Shown: positions 44,485 through 53,201 of the stretch, one piece after another
Layout: the number at the start of each line of letters is the position of its first letter
How positions within the stretch are numbered: position 1 is the stretch's first letter
Assembly (NCBI GenBank): GCA_015063535.1
Contig: SVTY01000009.1
Span: forward strand, 22,743-86,742
DNA: 64,000 bases
Direction: 5' to 3'
From: Oscillospiraceae bacterium
GTDB lineage: Bacteria; Bacillota; Clostridia; Oscillospirales; CAG-272
Notes under the pieces: model-generated
The model's input: the letters and a program-made list of their open reading frames with translations, nothing else
The model's database searches: none
What the model was told of the DNA's origin: nothing
Made by a program: the position numbers and the translations under genes

Positions 44485-45522
44485 ATGACAGCTTCCGAAC
44501 GGATAAAAAAATATTTGTCGGGACAACCCGTTGACCGTTGCCCTGTAATTGAGTGGGCTCCTTGGTGGAATTTGACGGTTAACCGTTGGCACGGCGAGGG
44601 CTTGCCCGCTGAGCGAAAGACGGTGGAAGAGATACAGGACTACTTCGGTCTTGACAAGTGTTTGCAGACAGGGATAGGATATCATACCCCAGACACGCCC
44701 AAATCCGCAGGGCATGGACAGGGGATCGTTGCCGATGAAGCGGATTGGGAAAATGTGAAAAAGACTTTTTTTCCGCCCTTGGATAAAGAGTATTGGGACA
44801 AAAAATTTCAGCGGTTGCAGATGACGAGAGAGAGAGGAGATACGATAAATTTCTTGACGGTGGAGGGATTCTTTTGGTACCCCCGTACGCTCTTTGGTAT
44901 CGAAAATCATTTATACAGTTTTTATGATTATCCCGAGTTGTATCATGACATGTGTGAGGCGTACTCCGATTGGTTAATCAACGTGTTCCGTTACGTTTTC
45001 TCTCATTTTCAATTTGACTTTATGAGTTTTGCAGAGGATATGAGTTATAATTTGGGACCGATGATCTCCAAGGAATGCTTTGATGAGTTTCTTGCTCCGT
45101 TTTATAAAAAGGTGATTCCCGTGATTCATGAATACGGCATTCCCGTGTTTATTGATTCGGACGGCGATATTACCCAAGCGGTCGATTGGTATGCCGAGGT
45201 GGGGGCTGACGGGATGTTCCCCTTGGAGCGGAAAGCGGGCGTGGATGTTTCGATGTACCTTGACAAGCAACCGCAAATGGCATTTATCGGTCATTTCGAT
45301 AAAATGTGTATGAAATACGGTTCTGCGGCGATGCGCGAGGAGTTTGAGCGGATTCTTCCGTCAATGAAGCGGGGCAAGGTGATAGTATCGGTGGATCACC
45401 AGACGCCGCCCGACGTTTCTATTGAAAACTATAAGGAATATGTGAAACTTCTTTTTGAGTATTGTGAAAAAGCGACACACGAAAATACCGACATCAAGCC
45501 GTGTCCCGTATTTGATAATTGA
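44485..45522 (+). CDS. UroD-family methyltransferase homologue lacking the HxC zinc pair
   Basis: A 345-residue protein of the same superfamily as its neighbour but diverged. Where the zinc motif should be, the sequence reads VFIDSDGDIT (D224, D226), and VSVDHQTPPD replaces the later Cys region. It therefore cannot bind zinc in the MtaA manner. In corrinoid systems such proteins can be the substrate:corrinoid methyltransferase, as proposed for methoxy-aromatic demethylases. The start is ATG 44485 with GAGGGG about 10 bases upstream; a TTG at 44467 would overlap the previous gene by four bases. A DUF2284 gene follows 63 bases later. Confidence 0.8.
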   Translation: MTASERIKKYLSGQPVDRCPVIEWAPWWNLTVNRWHGEGLPAERKTVEEIQDYFGLDKCLQTGIGYHTPDTPKSAGHGQGIVADEADWENVKKTFFPPLDKEYWDKKFQRLQMTRERGDTINFLTVEGFFWYPRTLFGIENHLYSFYDYPELYHDMCEAYSDWLINVFRYVFSHFQFDFMSFAEDMSYNLGPMISKECFDEFLAPFYKKVIPVIHEYGIPVFIDSDGDITQAVDWYAEVGADGMFPLERKAGVDVSMYLDKQPQMAFIGHFDKMCMKYGSAAMREEFERILPSMKRGKVIVSVDHQTPPDVSIENYKEYVKLLFEYCEKATHENTDIKPCPVFDN

Positions 45523-45585
45523 CGGGCAGTAGGTTCTAAACACTGCCAAATTTTTTCTGGTTTAAGGTTACGATTGAGGAATAAT

Positions 45586-46140
45586 ATGAAAAATAAGATT
45601 TTTGATGAATTGGTAGCCGTTTCCTTGGAAAACGGTGCGACGAAAGCGCAGGTTATTGCCACGGATGCGATCGAGACAGACCGAGCGTTTCGCGATATGT
45701 GTGCCTCGAATGCGTGCGGAATGTACGGCAAATGCTATATGTGTCCGCCCGATGTGGGAGAGATCGACACGCTGATGGCAGAGGTCAGGCAATACGACTA
45801 TGCTCTTGTGTATCAGACGGTTACCGCACTGGAGGACAGCTTTGATTTTGAGGGAATGGTAGAAGCCAAAAAGAAGACCTATCCTTTGGCACAGAGGCTA
45901 CGCACGATCGTTCAGGATATGAAGCTGTCAAAGGTACTGCATCTCGGTGCGGGCGGCTGCGGCGTGTGCCCAAAATGCGCCAAGCAAACGGGAGAGCCTT
46001 GCCGTTTCCCCGATCGGGCTCTGCCGTCCTTGGAGGCTTACGGCATTAATGTATCTCAGCTTGCCAAAGCGGCAGATATGAAGTATATCAACGGAGTCAA
46101 TACCGTGACCTATTTCGGAGCGGTGCTGTTTTCTCTGTGA
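45586..46140 (+). CDS. DUF2284 cysteine-rich metal-binding protein
   Basis: A 184-residue protein with eight conserved-looking cysteines in two groups: C39, C44, C50 and C53 (CASNACGMYGKCYMCPP) and the later GGCGVCPKCAKQTGEPC. This matches DUF2284, a predicted metal- or Fe-S-binding family that often accompanies corrinoid-dependent methyl transfer. It probably carries electrons or assists cobalt reduction, but this is inference from position between the methyltransferases and the RACo-like activator. GAGGA precedes ATG at 45586; an upstream TTG at 45574 overlaps that site. The activator gene starts 10 bases after the stop. Confidence 0.85.
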   Translation: MKNKIFDELVAVSLENGATKAQVIATDAIETDRAFRDMCASNACGMYGKCYMCPPDVGEIDTLMAEVRQYDYALVYQTVTALEDSFDFEGMVEAKKKTYPLAQRLRTIVQDMKLSKVLHLGAGGCGVCPKCAKQTGEPCRFPDRALPSLEAYGINVSQLAKAADMKYINGVNTVTYFGAVLFSL

Positions 46141-46150
46141 CGGAGGCACT

Positions 46151-47665
46151 ATGAATGCGAACAAACAAACCGTAACTCTGACGGTGGACGGAGGTTTGAG
46201 ACAGATCACACCGGGACAGCGGCTGTCCTCCTATCTGACGGGAGAGCTTCCCTGCGGCGGTCACGGAAAATGCGGAAAATGTAAGGTGATCGCCAAGGGT
46301 GAGCTGTCTGCGGTGAGCCAACGGGAAAGAGAGCTGCTCAGTGAGGAGGAGTTGGCGAGAGGTGTTCGCCTGTCTTGTCTGACCGAGGTGTTGGGAGATT
46401 GTTTGGTCGAGACCGATTCTCCCCCCAAGGGAAGGGTACAGATCTTGACCGAGGGATGGATGCCCGAGGTGGGAAAGGATCCCTTTTTTACCCAATACGG
46501 TATTGCCATAGATATTGGCAGTACGACATTGGCGGCACGGTTGTATGATACCGAAGGGACGCTGTTGAGCGAGGTCAGCCGCCTCAATCCACAGGCTTCT
46601 TTTGGTGCGGATGTGGTGTCTCGGATCGAGGCAGCACTGGACGGAAGGGGCAATGATCTTAAGCAGGCGATTCTTGCGGCACTGGATGAAATGATCACAC
46701 AGCTTGCCGAAAGAGCAGGCGTTTCTGCCGAGACGGTGGATGGAATCGTGATAACGGGAAATACGGTGATGCTTCATCTGCTGACGGGGACTTCTCCCGA
46801 GCCGCTGTCTCACGCACCCTTTGTTGCCGAACGGCTGTTTGGGGAGGAATGTACGGCGGCAGAGCTGGCACTTTCGGCTGTTTTGCCCGAGGCAAAGGTG
46901 TATCTTCCCCCCTGTATTGCGGCATTTGTGGGAGCGGATACGGTCTGCGCTCTGCTTGCTACAGGGCTTTGTGTCGGGGATCAGACCAAGCTGATGGTGG
47001 ATATCGGAACCAACGGAGAAATGGGGCTGTGGCATAACGGTGCTTTGTTCGTTTGCTCCACGGCGGCAGGTCCCGCCTTTGAGGGCGTGGGGATCTCCAT
47101 GGGCATGCGGGGAACCGACGGTGCCATTGACCGAGTGTGGGCAGACGGAGAATCCTTGGCTGTTCATGTATTGGGAGAGACCCAAGCCAAGGGGATCTGC
47201 GGAAGCGGGCTTGTCGATGCCATTGCGACCTTGTTGAAGCTCGAATGGTTGGATGAAACAGGATATTTGGATGACGCTCCGATCTCTCTGACCAAAGCGG
47301 TGACTCTAACCCAAGAGGATGTGCGGATGGTTCAGCTTGCCAAAAGTGCCATTTGCGCAGGGATCGGTACGCTGCTGCGTGTGGCGGGAGCGGATGCCGC
47401 CGAAGTGCCTGTAACCGAGATCGCAGGCGGCTTCGGGTATTATCTGAACATGGCAAATGCCGCCGCTATCGGCTTGTTGCCGCCCGCACTGGAGCAAAGC
47501 GTGCGTGCGGTGGGTAATGCCGCTTTGAGCGGTGCGGCGATGCTGTTGCTGGACCGTACCCTTCAGGCAGAATGCGCCGAGCTTGCCCACAAGGCAAGGG
47601 TCGTGGAGCTTGCCTCTAATCCGATTTTTTCGGAGTTGTACATGATGGGTATGATGTTTGAATAA
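46151..47665 (+). CDS. corrinoid activation protein, RACo-like (2Fe-2S plus ASKHA ATPase)
   Basis: A 504-residue activator that uses ATP to re-reduce inactive Co(II) corrinoid to Co(I). A plant-type [2Fe-2S] ferredoxin domain has C35, C41, C44 and C76 (LPCGGHGKCGKCKV). A short linker leads to the ASKHA domain (DUF4445), with phosphate loops GIAIDIGSTTLAARLYD and KLMVDIGTNGEMGL and a later GICGSGLVDAIA. The C-terminal EIAGGFGYYLNMANAAAIGL block is typical of RACo and related RamA-like activators. It is the last gene of the operon and is expected to act on the free corrinoid protein and possibly on the fused regulator. Confidence 0.93.
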   Translation: MNANKQTVTLTVDGGLRQITPGQRLSSYLTGELPCGGHGKCGKCKVIAKGELSAVSQRERELLSEEELARGVRLSCLTEVLGDCLVETDSPPKGRVQILTEGWMPEVGKDPFFTQYGIAIDIGSTTLAARLYDTEGTLLSEVSRLNPQASFGADVVSRIEAALDGRGNDLKQAILAALDEMITQLAERAGVSAETVDGIVITGNTVMLHLLTGTSPEPLSHAPFVAERLFGEECTAAELALSAVLPEAKVYLPPCIAAFVGADTVCALLATGLCVGDQTKLMVDIGTNGEMGLWHNGALFVCSTAAGPAFEGVGISMGMRGTDGAIDRVWADGESLAVHVLGETQAKGICGSGLVDAIATLLKLEWLDETGYLDDAPISLTKAVTLTQEDVRMVQLAKSAICAGIGTLLRVAGADAAEVPVTEIAGGFGYYLNMANAAAIGLLPPALEQSVRAVGNAALSGAAMLLLDRTLQAECAELAHKARVVELASNPIFSELYMMGMMFE

Positions 47666-47672
47666 GCAAAAC

Positions 47673-47712
47673 AAGGAGCTGTGCGACATGAGTTGTGTCG
47701 CACAGCTCCTTT
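47673..47712. terminator. bidirectional terminator
   Basis: AAGGAGCTGTGCGACA pairs with TGTCGCACAGCTCCTT around a short loop; TTTTCTT follows. It ends the methyltransferase operon and the convergent FAD oxidoreductase gene. Confidence 0.9.
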
Positions 47713-47714
47713 TC

Positions 47715-49535
47715 TTAAAAGATCTCGTAATTGAACAGATGAGCGGTGGCGCATCCGTAATCATTGTTTTTTTGCTCACTGTGATAGGTGCTTAACGGAA
47801 TGAAATGTACAGCCTTAACGGTGACATTCAGCATATGCTTGACGAAGCGCAGGTGATTGTCGGTTACTTCTACCGCCACTCGGCGGACTCCCGTTTCATC
47901 CTCTATCTCAATTCGGTAGTGCTTGATCAGACAGCGGGGAAAGCCGAAGGACGTGCCATTGTGATTGAGTGGGAAGAACAGGACGGAGGAATGGTTCAAG
48001 CCATCCGGGTTTCCGTCGGTGTATTCCCGATCCAGATCGCTGTCAAAGACCAAGCGAACACCCTTTACATGCGTCGGACGGTCAAAGGTATAGGTGATCG
48101 CCTTGTTTGTCTTCCCGAAATAGCCGTTGTCGTTGCCCCATATGCGGCGGTCGATCCCGTTCAAAAGTCGGGAACAATCCCCGTACTCGCAGGAAAGGAT
48201 GGCGCATTGCGCCAAAGGGGACACGGTGCGATGCAGACCGGGCAAGAAGCAATCGTCCTCCATTAAGGTTTGCTGGATCTCTGCAATTTTTTGATCTGCT
48301 GTCTCTCTCGGGGAAAGACCGTATCGCACGGCAATAGCGGCGGCGGTTCCCGCTGCTTGTCCGATCACGCCCACGGTTCCCATGACACGGGTGGAGCTGA
48401 AGGCAATGTGGGAGGCACTGATATTTCTGCCGGCAAACATCAAATTGTCGATGTTTTTGGAATAGAGTGCGCGCAACGGAATTGAATACGGCTCACAAAG
48501 ACGGCGCTTTTGCTGATGCTTTCCGTCGGCGGAATCTATGTAAAATCCGCCGGGCAGATGGTTGTCGATCGGCCACCCGCCGTACGCAATCGTATCGGGG
48601 AAGGGAGTGCATTGTTCTACATCCTGTTGCGTTAGGACATAGTCGCCCACATAGCGGCGGCTTTCTCTTTTTCCGGGGAGGAAGCCGACCCATTCCAGCT
48701 CCCAGTTTTCGGCGCCGTGATCTCCGTGGTTTTTGATATGATCCCATACACCGAAGGCGATCTTTAACAGCTCGTCCCGAATCTCCTCTGTGTCTTCAAT
48801 GCTGTTTTGCAAGCCGCCCAGCTCGATCCAGTAGAAATTGGTATTGACGGCGTAAAGATCGTGCGGCTTATGACGCATGGCGGCATCATCGGGAAAGTCG
48901 TATGCCCATGAGGGTGGGGAATAGGAAATAGGATGATCGGTTTCTCTGCATTGAAGCATCAAACTCATGCCCATGGTATGCGTATCTGCTTTTTCTACGG
49001 CAAATTCCTCCTGAAATTCACTTTTTGCTTCTCGTCCCACTCGATATTCCGCACCTGTCAACGGTGCCAGAATGCTATCGCCCGAGCAATCCACAAAAAT
49101 TTTTGCCCGAACTTCATGCCAGAGATACGTTGTCAGCTGAAAGCCCTTTACGGCGGTGATGTGTCCGTTTGCCTCGGAGGCATCACAGCAGGTACAATTC
49201 AGGATCAGGTCAATATTTTCCTCGAAGCGTACCATTTCATACAGCAATGCATCCCATGTGCTGAAATTTCGGGTGGGGTTGCGGTGCATGTTTTTTAAAA
49301 GCAGTTCTTCCATGATCCCGGTTTCTTGCAGATCCCGAATGCGGCTTCCCGCTCCCGAGATCCACATGCGGATCTCACTGCTTGCATTTCCCCCGAGAAC
49401 GGGTCGGTCATGCATCAGAACGACCTTGGCACCGTTTCTTGCCGCCGAAATGGCGGTAAACAGTCCGCCGATTCCTCCGCCCACCACACAAATATCTGCC
49501 TCATGCAGCTTGATTTTTAATGGCTCTTTTCTCAT
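47715..49535 (-). CDS. FAD-dependent oxidoreductase (FAD_oxidored family)
   Basis: A 606-residue flavoprotein. The dinucleotide motif ADICVVGGGIGGLFTAISAA stands near residue 10, followed by VLMHDRPVLGGNASSEIRMW, a block typical of the PF12831 family. FVDCSGDSILAPLTGAEYRVG and the later NLMFAGRNISASHIAFSSTRVMG complete the FAD site. Members occur in glycan and polyol degradation clusters and may oxidise secondary alcohols. A C-terminal beta-rich domain (from about 480) is attached. GAGGAGAAG lies before the ATG at 49535. It is divergent from an AraC gene, which probably controls it; it is not clearly tied to the corrinoid operon. Confidence 0.85.
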   Translation of the reverse strand: MRKEPLKIKLHEADICVVGGGIGGLFTAISAARNGAKVVLMHDRPVLGGNASSEIRMWISGAGSRIRDLQETGIMEELLLKNMHRNPTRNFSTWDALLYEMVRFEENIDLILNCTCCDASEANGHITAVKGFQLTTYLWHEVRAKIFVDCSGDSILAPLTGAEYRVGREAKSEFQEEFAVEKADTHTMGMSLMLQCRETDHPISYSPPSWAYDFPDDAAMRHKPHDLYAVNTNFYWIELGGLQNSIEDTEEIRDELLKIAFGVWDHIKNHGDHGAENWELEWVGFLPGKRESRRYVGDYVLTQQDVEQCTPFPDTIAYGGWPIDNHLPGGFYIDSADGKHQQKRRLCEPYSIPLRALYSKNIDNLMFAGRNISASHIAFSSTRVMGTVGVIGQAAGTAAAIAVRYGLSPRETADQKIAEIQQTLMEDDCFLPGLHRTVSPLAQCAILSCEYGDCSRLLNGIDRRIWGNDNGYFGKTNKAITYTFDRPTHVKGVRLVFDSDLDREYTDGNPDGLNHSSVLFFPLNHNGTSFGFPRCLIKHYRIEIEDETGVRRVAVEVTDNHLRFVKHMLNVTVKAVHFIPLSTYHSEQKNNDYGCATAHLFNYEIF

Positions 49536-49580
49536 TTTTTTCTTCTCCTCTTGCAAAGTTACACAGAATGTGATATGATA

Positions 49581-49643
49581 ATTATAACGGTCATAAAATA
49601 AAAAATCTTGTATGTTTGTGACCTATAATTATGAATTTGTGAC
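49581..49643. promoter_or_regulatory. divergent regulatory region with 21-bp-spaced direct repeat
   Basis: TTTGTGAC occurs at 49615-49622 and 49636-49643, 21 bases apart (two helical turns), as expected for an AraC-type operator. A minus-strand -10 TATAAT sits at 49586-49581 with no fair -35, which suits an activated promoter for the FAD oxidoreductase gene. Confidence 0.55.
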
Positions 49644-49668
49644 ACAATTAAACGATAGGAGGAGGACG

Positions 49669-50568
49669 ATGCAACGAAAAACCTTTTATCCGGAAACCGG
49701 AAAGAGAACCTTTCCGGCACTGATTAACTGGACAGGTCATGATCTGAATGAATGCTTGTTTTATTCGTATCGGGATACGGTCTATGATCGCAGTACCTAC
49801 CCTGCGGATCTGCATTATCATGAATACTATGAGCTGGTGATCTTTTTGGAGGGGAATGTTCGGTATATTTGTGAATCTTCCGTTTATGTTCCTCAATACG
49901 GCGATGTGATCTTGGTGCCGCCCGGGCAATTACACATGTCTGTGCTGCAAGGGAATAGAACCCGATATCGCCGCCATGTGTTCTATCTGACACAGGATGC
50001 CTTTGACGGGGCAAGGTGCGGTGCTTTATCGGAATTGTTGAAGAAATTTACAAAGGTTCGCTTTTTGTGCGTGCCCGAACGAGAAGCATTTGGAGAGATG
50101 ATCGGGCTGTTGGAGCGGCTGAGCGGAATTTTGGGAGGAGAGGTGGAGTCGATGGAGCGGGCATTGGGATTTGGATACACCGTACAGCTTTTTTATCTGT
50201 TGAATCGCTGTGCGGCCCCCACTGAGGAGCGAAAGCAGCAATTGCCCGAACCGATCCGCCATATCAAGGAATATGTAGATTCGCATATTACCGAGTTTTC
50301 TACCGTGAACGAGGTTGCGGAGGCGTTATTTTACAGTAGAGAGTATATATCTCGGGCGTTTAAACGGTATTTTCATACCACCGTATCAGACTATATCCGA
50401 AAGAGGCGGATCGCTATGGCACGGGAACTGATTGCGGCGGGAGTTCCTTTAATCGAGGTCTGTTACCGTATCGGTTTTGGCAATATGTCTACGTTTATTC
50501 GCTCGTTTCATGCGGTGGCGGGCATGTGTCCGTCCGAATATCGGGAGATGGTGCGGAGCAAACAATAG
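49669..50568 (+). CDS. AraC family transcriptional regulator
   Basis: A 299-residue regulator. The N-terminal cupin carries LHYHEYYELVIFLEGNVRYI and VYVPQYGDVILVPPGQLHM, a sugar-sensing type fold. The C-terminal region (about 190-295) has two helix-turn-helix motifs: VNEVAEALFYSREYISRAFK and EVCYRIGFGNMSTFIRSFHA, ending in the family tail GMCPSEYR. AGGAGGAGGA is a very strong ribosome site before the ATG at 49669. It is divergent from the FAD oxidoreductase gene and separated by a spaced direct repeat, so it likely controls that gene and perhaps the dehydrogenase downstream. Confidence 0.92.
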   Translation: MQRKTFYPETGKRTFPALINWTGHDLNECLFYSYRDTVYDRSTYPADLHYHEYYELVIFLEGNVRYICESSVYVPQYGDVILVPPGQLHMSVLQGNRTRYRRHVFYLTQDAFDGARCGALSELLKKFTKVRFLCVPEREAFGEMIGLLERLSGILGGEVESMERALGFGYTVQLFYLLNRCAAPTEERKQQLPEPIRHIKEYVDSHITEFSTVNEVAEALFYSREYISRAFKRYFHTTVSDYIRKRRIAMARELIAAGVPLIEVCYRIGFGNMSTFIRSFHAVAGMCPSEYREMVRSKQ

Positions 50569-50615
50569 CTTTTTGAAAAAAATTAAAGAATCTTAAAGAA
50601 ACTTGCAAAAATCTA

Positions 50616-50644
50616 TTGCAAAACGGGGAAGAGTGTGATATAAT
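50616..50644 (+). promoter_or_regulatory. promoter of the dehydrogenase/malic enzyme unit
   Basis: TTGCAA (50616-50621), 17 bases, TATAAT (50639-50644), 44 bases before the start codon. Confidence 0.82.
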
Positions 50645-50687
50645 TTCTTTGTTAAAAAATTAACCATTCAAAAGGAGAATATCAATC

Positions 50688-51797
50688 ATGGTCAAGACCA
50701 ACATTGTCGATTGGGAAACAATCACCAATTTCGTAGTAGATTCGTTTGTGGGCTATGGTGTGCCCCGTGCGGATGCCGAGATCTGCGCAGATGTTCTGTT
50801 AGAGTCGGATAAGCGAGGCATCGAGTCTCACGGCTGTAACCGCTTTAAGCCCGTTTACCTTGACAGAATCAAGGCGGGTATTCAGAACCCCATCACCAAT
50901 TTCGAGATCATCAAGGAGACCGAGACGACCGCTGTGGTAGACGGTCACGACGGTATGGGTCAGGTCATCGGCTACAAGGCGATGAGCATGGCAATTGAGA
51001 AGGCAAAGAAGTACGGCATGGGAATGGTCGTGGTTCGCAATTCCTGCCATTACGGAATTGCGGGATACTATACCTCTATGGCAACCAAGGCAGGCTGTAT
51101 CGGTTTGACCGGCACCAATGCCCGTCCTACGGTGGCTCCTACCTTCGGTGTACAGGGTGCATTCGGAACCAACCCCTTGACTTTGGGTGTTCCTACCGAC
51201 GAGGCGTTTGATTTTAACTTTGACGCCGCTTCTTCTACGTATCAGAACGGAAAGCTGGAATATTATGCCCGTATCGGCAAGGATGCGCCCAAGGGTGCTC
51301 TTGTAAATCTGGAGGGCGAGGCTTACGAGGGAACTGCCGATGAGGCTCTCAAGGCGATGGCACGCGGCGAGGCGGCTCTTTGCACGCTGGGCGGCCCCGG
51401 CGAAGAGGGCTGCGGCTACAAGGGATATGGCTTTGCGATGTTTGTCGAGCTGCTTTCCGCTGCTTTGGCAAACGGTCACTACGGTCAGTATCTGACGGGT
51501 AAGGATGAGAACGGACAGAAGCGTCCCTTCGGTCTCGGTCACTTCTTTATCGCCATCGACACCGAGCATTTCTTGGGCGAGGATGCCTGCCGTAAGAATG
51601 CGGGCGATATCATCCGTGAGGTTCGCTCCGTTCGGAAGGCTCCCGATGCAGAGCGCATTTACAGCGCAGGCGAGAAGGAATACGAGATCCGTTTGGCGAG
51701 ACATGCGGGTGTTCCGATCAACGAGTCGGTACAGAAGGAATTTATCGCCGTTCGGGACGAGCTGGGTCTGCCCTACAAATTCCCCTTTGAGGACTAA
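50688..51797 (+). CDS. malate/L-lactate dehydrogenase family (Ldh_2)
   Basis: A 369-residue NAD(P)-dependent 2-hydroxyacid dehydrogenase of the MDH2/ureidoglycolate dehydrogenase type, not of the Rossmann LDH/MDH type. Conserved segments: SDKRGIESHGCNRF, VVDGHDGMGQVIGYKAM, VVVRNSCHYGIAGYY (the catalytic His region), NARPTVAPTFGVQGAFGTNP, and GYKGYGFAMFVELLSAALA. It may interconvert malate and oxaloacetate, or act on lactate or 2,3-diketo sugars. The malic enzyme gene follows by 68 bases in the same direction, supporting a role in malate metabolism. AAAGGAG precedes ATG. Confidence 0.88.
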   Translation: MVKTNIVDWETITNFVVDSFVGYGVPRADAEICADVLLESDKRGIESHGCNRFKPVYLDRIKAGIQNPITNFEIIKETETTAVVDGHDGMGQVIGYKAMSMAIEKAKKYGMGMVVVRNSCHYGIAGYYTSMATKAGCIGLTGTNARPTVAPTFGVQGAFGTNPLTLGVPTDEAFDFNFDAASSTYQNGKLEYYARIGKDAPKGALVNLEGEAYEGTADEALKAMARGEAALCTLGGPGEEGCGYKGYGFAMFVELLSAALANGHYGQYLTGKDENGQKRPFGLGHFFIAIDTEHFLGEDACRKNAGDIIREVRSVRKAPDAERIYSAGEKEYEIRLARHAGVPINESVQKEFIAVRDELGLPYKFPFED

Positions 51798-51865
51798 AAG
51801 CGATGGCTGTCGTTTCGACGGATACGACAGCCACTTTGCCATTGTACATAAGAAAGGAAAATAGT

Positions 51866-53044
51866 ATGAATATCAGAGAAGAATCGTTGCAGAAGCATTA
51901 TGAATGGAACGGAAAGATCGAGGTCGTTTCCCGTGTTCCCGTACAGACCCGTCAGGATCTGTCCTTGGCGTATACCCCCGGTGTGGCGGAGCCGTGTCTG
52001 GAAATTCAGAAGGATATCAATAAGTCCTACGAGCTGACCCGCCGCAGCAACTTAGTGGCGGTCATCACCGACGGTACGGCGGTGTTGGGTCTGGGTGATA
52101 TTGGGCCCGAGGCGGGCATGCCCGTCATGGAGGGCAAGTGCGTGCTGTTTAAGGAATTTGCCGATGTGGACGCCTTCCCGCTCTGCATTCGCTCCAAGGA
52201 TGTGGATACCATTGTCAATACCATTACCCTGCTGGCAGGAAGCTTTGGCGGTATCAATCTGGAGGATATCTCCGCTCCCCGTTGCTTTGAGATCGAGCGG
52301 CGGCTGAAGGAGACCTGTGACATTCCCGTATTCCACGACGACCAGCACGGAACGGCGATCGTTGTTGCGGCGGCTCTGCTGAACGCCCTGAAGGTGGTCG
52401 GCAAGGAGCTTAGCAAGGTACGGATCACCATGAGCGGTGCGGGAGCAGCAGGTATTTCCATTGCCAAGCATTTGATCAACATGGGTGCCGATCCCAAGAA
52501 GCTCCTGATGTGCGACATCAACGGTATCCTTTGCGAGGGTGACGAGAGAATGAACCCCGCTCAGGCAGCCATGGCAGCCATCACCAACGGAGAGCATAAG
52601 CAGGGAACCCTGGCGGATGCGCTGAAGGGCGCAGATATCTTTGTGGGCGTTTCGGCTCCCAATATTGTGACCAAGGAAATGATCGCAAGCATGGCGCCCG
52701 ATTCCATCGTATTCCCGATGGCAAATCCCACGCCCGAGATCATGCCCGATCTTGCCAAGGAGGCAGGAGCAAGGATCGTGGGAACGGGACGGTCGGACTT
52801 CCCCAACCAGATCAACAATCTGTTGGCATTCCCCGGAATTTTCCGCGGAGCCTTGGATTGTCGTGCCTCCTGTATCAACGAGGAAATGAAGGTTGCCGCA
52901 TCCCGTGCCTTGGCATCTCTCATTCCCGAGGACGAGGTGAACGAGGAGAACATCATCGTGTCTGCTTTGAACAAATCCGTTGCCCCCGTGGTGGCAAAGG
53001 CTGTTATGGAAGCGGCAAGAGAAACAGGCGTGGCAAAGCTTTAA
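51866..53044 (+). CDS. NAD(P)-dependent malic enzyme
   Basis: Oxidatively decarboxylates malate to pyruvate. The 392-residue short bacterial form has LAYTPGVAEPCLEI, TDGTAVLGLGDIGPEAGMPV, the metal-binding FHDDQHGTAIVVAAALLNAL, the Rossmann ITMSGAGAAGISIAKHLI, and RSDFPNQINNLLAFPGIFRG. It lacks the phosphotransacetylase domain of the MaeB long form. AAAGGAAA lies 6 bases before the ATG at 51866; a longer reading has no site. It is downstream of the Ldh_2 gene and probably cotranscribed. Bases of its 3' end (52977-53004) recur at 54692-54718 beyond the A+T-rich island. Confidence 0.94.
   Translation: MNIREESLQKHYEWNGKIEVVSRVPVQTRQDLSLAYTPGVAEPCLEIQKDINKSYELTRRSNLVAVITDGTAVLGLGDIGPEAGMPVMEGKCVLFKEFADVDAFPLCIRSKDVDTIVNTITLLAGSFGGINLEDISAPRCFEIERRLKETCDIPVFHDDQHGTAIVVAAALLNALKVVGKELSKVRITMSGAGAAGISIAKHLINMGADPKKLLMCDINGILCEGDERMNPAQAAMAAITNGEHKQGTLADALKGADIFVGVSAPNIVTKEMIASMAPDSIVFPMANPTPEIMPDLAKEAGARIVGTGRSDFPNQINNLLAFPGIFRGALDCRASCINEEMKVAASRALASLIPEDEVNEENIIVSALNKSVAPVVAKAVMEAARETGVAKL
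52977..53004 (+). repeat. left copy of island-flanking direct repeat
   Basis: Bases 52977-53004 lie inside the malic enzyme gene and recur with about three differences at 54692-54718. The shared core is CGTGGTGGCAAAGGCTGT. Confidence 0.7.
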
Positions 53045-53054
53045 TTTTAAAACA

Positions 53055-53090
53055 AAAATGCAGGACTTTTTGCAATAGTCCTGCATTTTT
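53055..53090 (+). terminator. terminator of malic enzyme gene
   Basis: AAAAATGCAGGACT pairs with AGTCCTGCATTTTT around a loop of about nine bases, followed by T-rich sequence. Confidence 0.87.
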
Positions 53091-53132
53091 TATAAAAAAA
53101 CGAAGTTTTTTTGGGAAAAGCTTACATACTAC

Positions 53133-53161
53133 TTGACATTCACTGAATGGTATGATATACT
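53133..53161 (+). promoter_or_regulatory. promoter of the island genes
   Basis: TTGACA (53133-53138), 17 bases, TATACT (53156-53161), 41 bases before the start codon of the hypothetical gene. Confidence 0.8.
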
Positions 53162-53201
53162 GTAATTAGAAAAACATGGGCTAATTATCAAAGGGACATT
53201 T

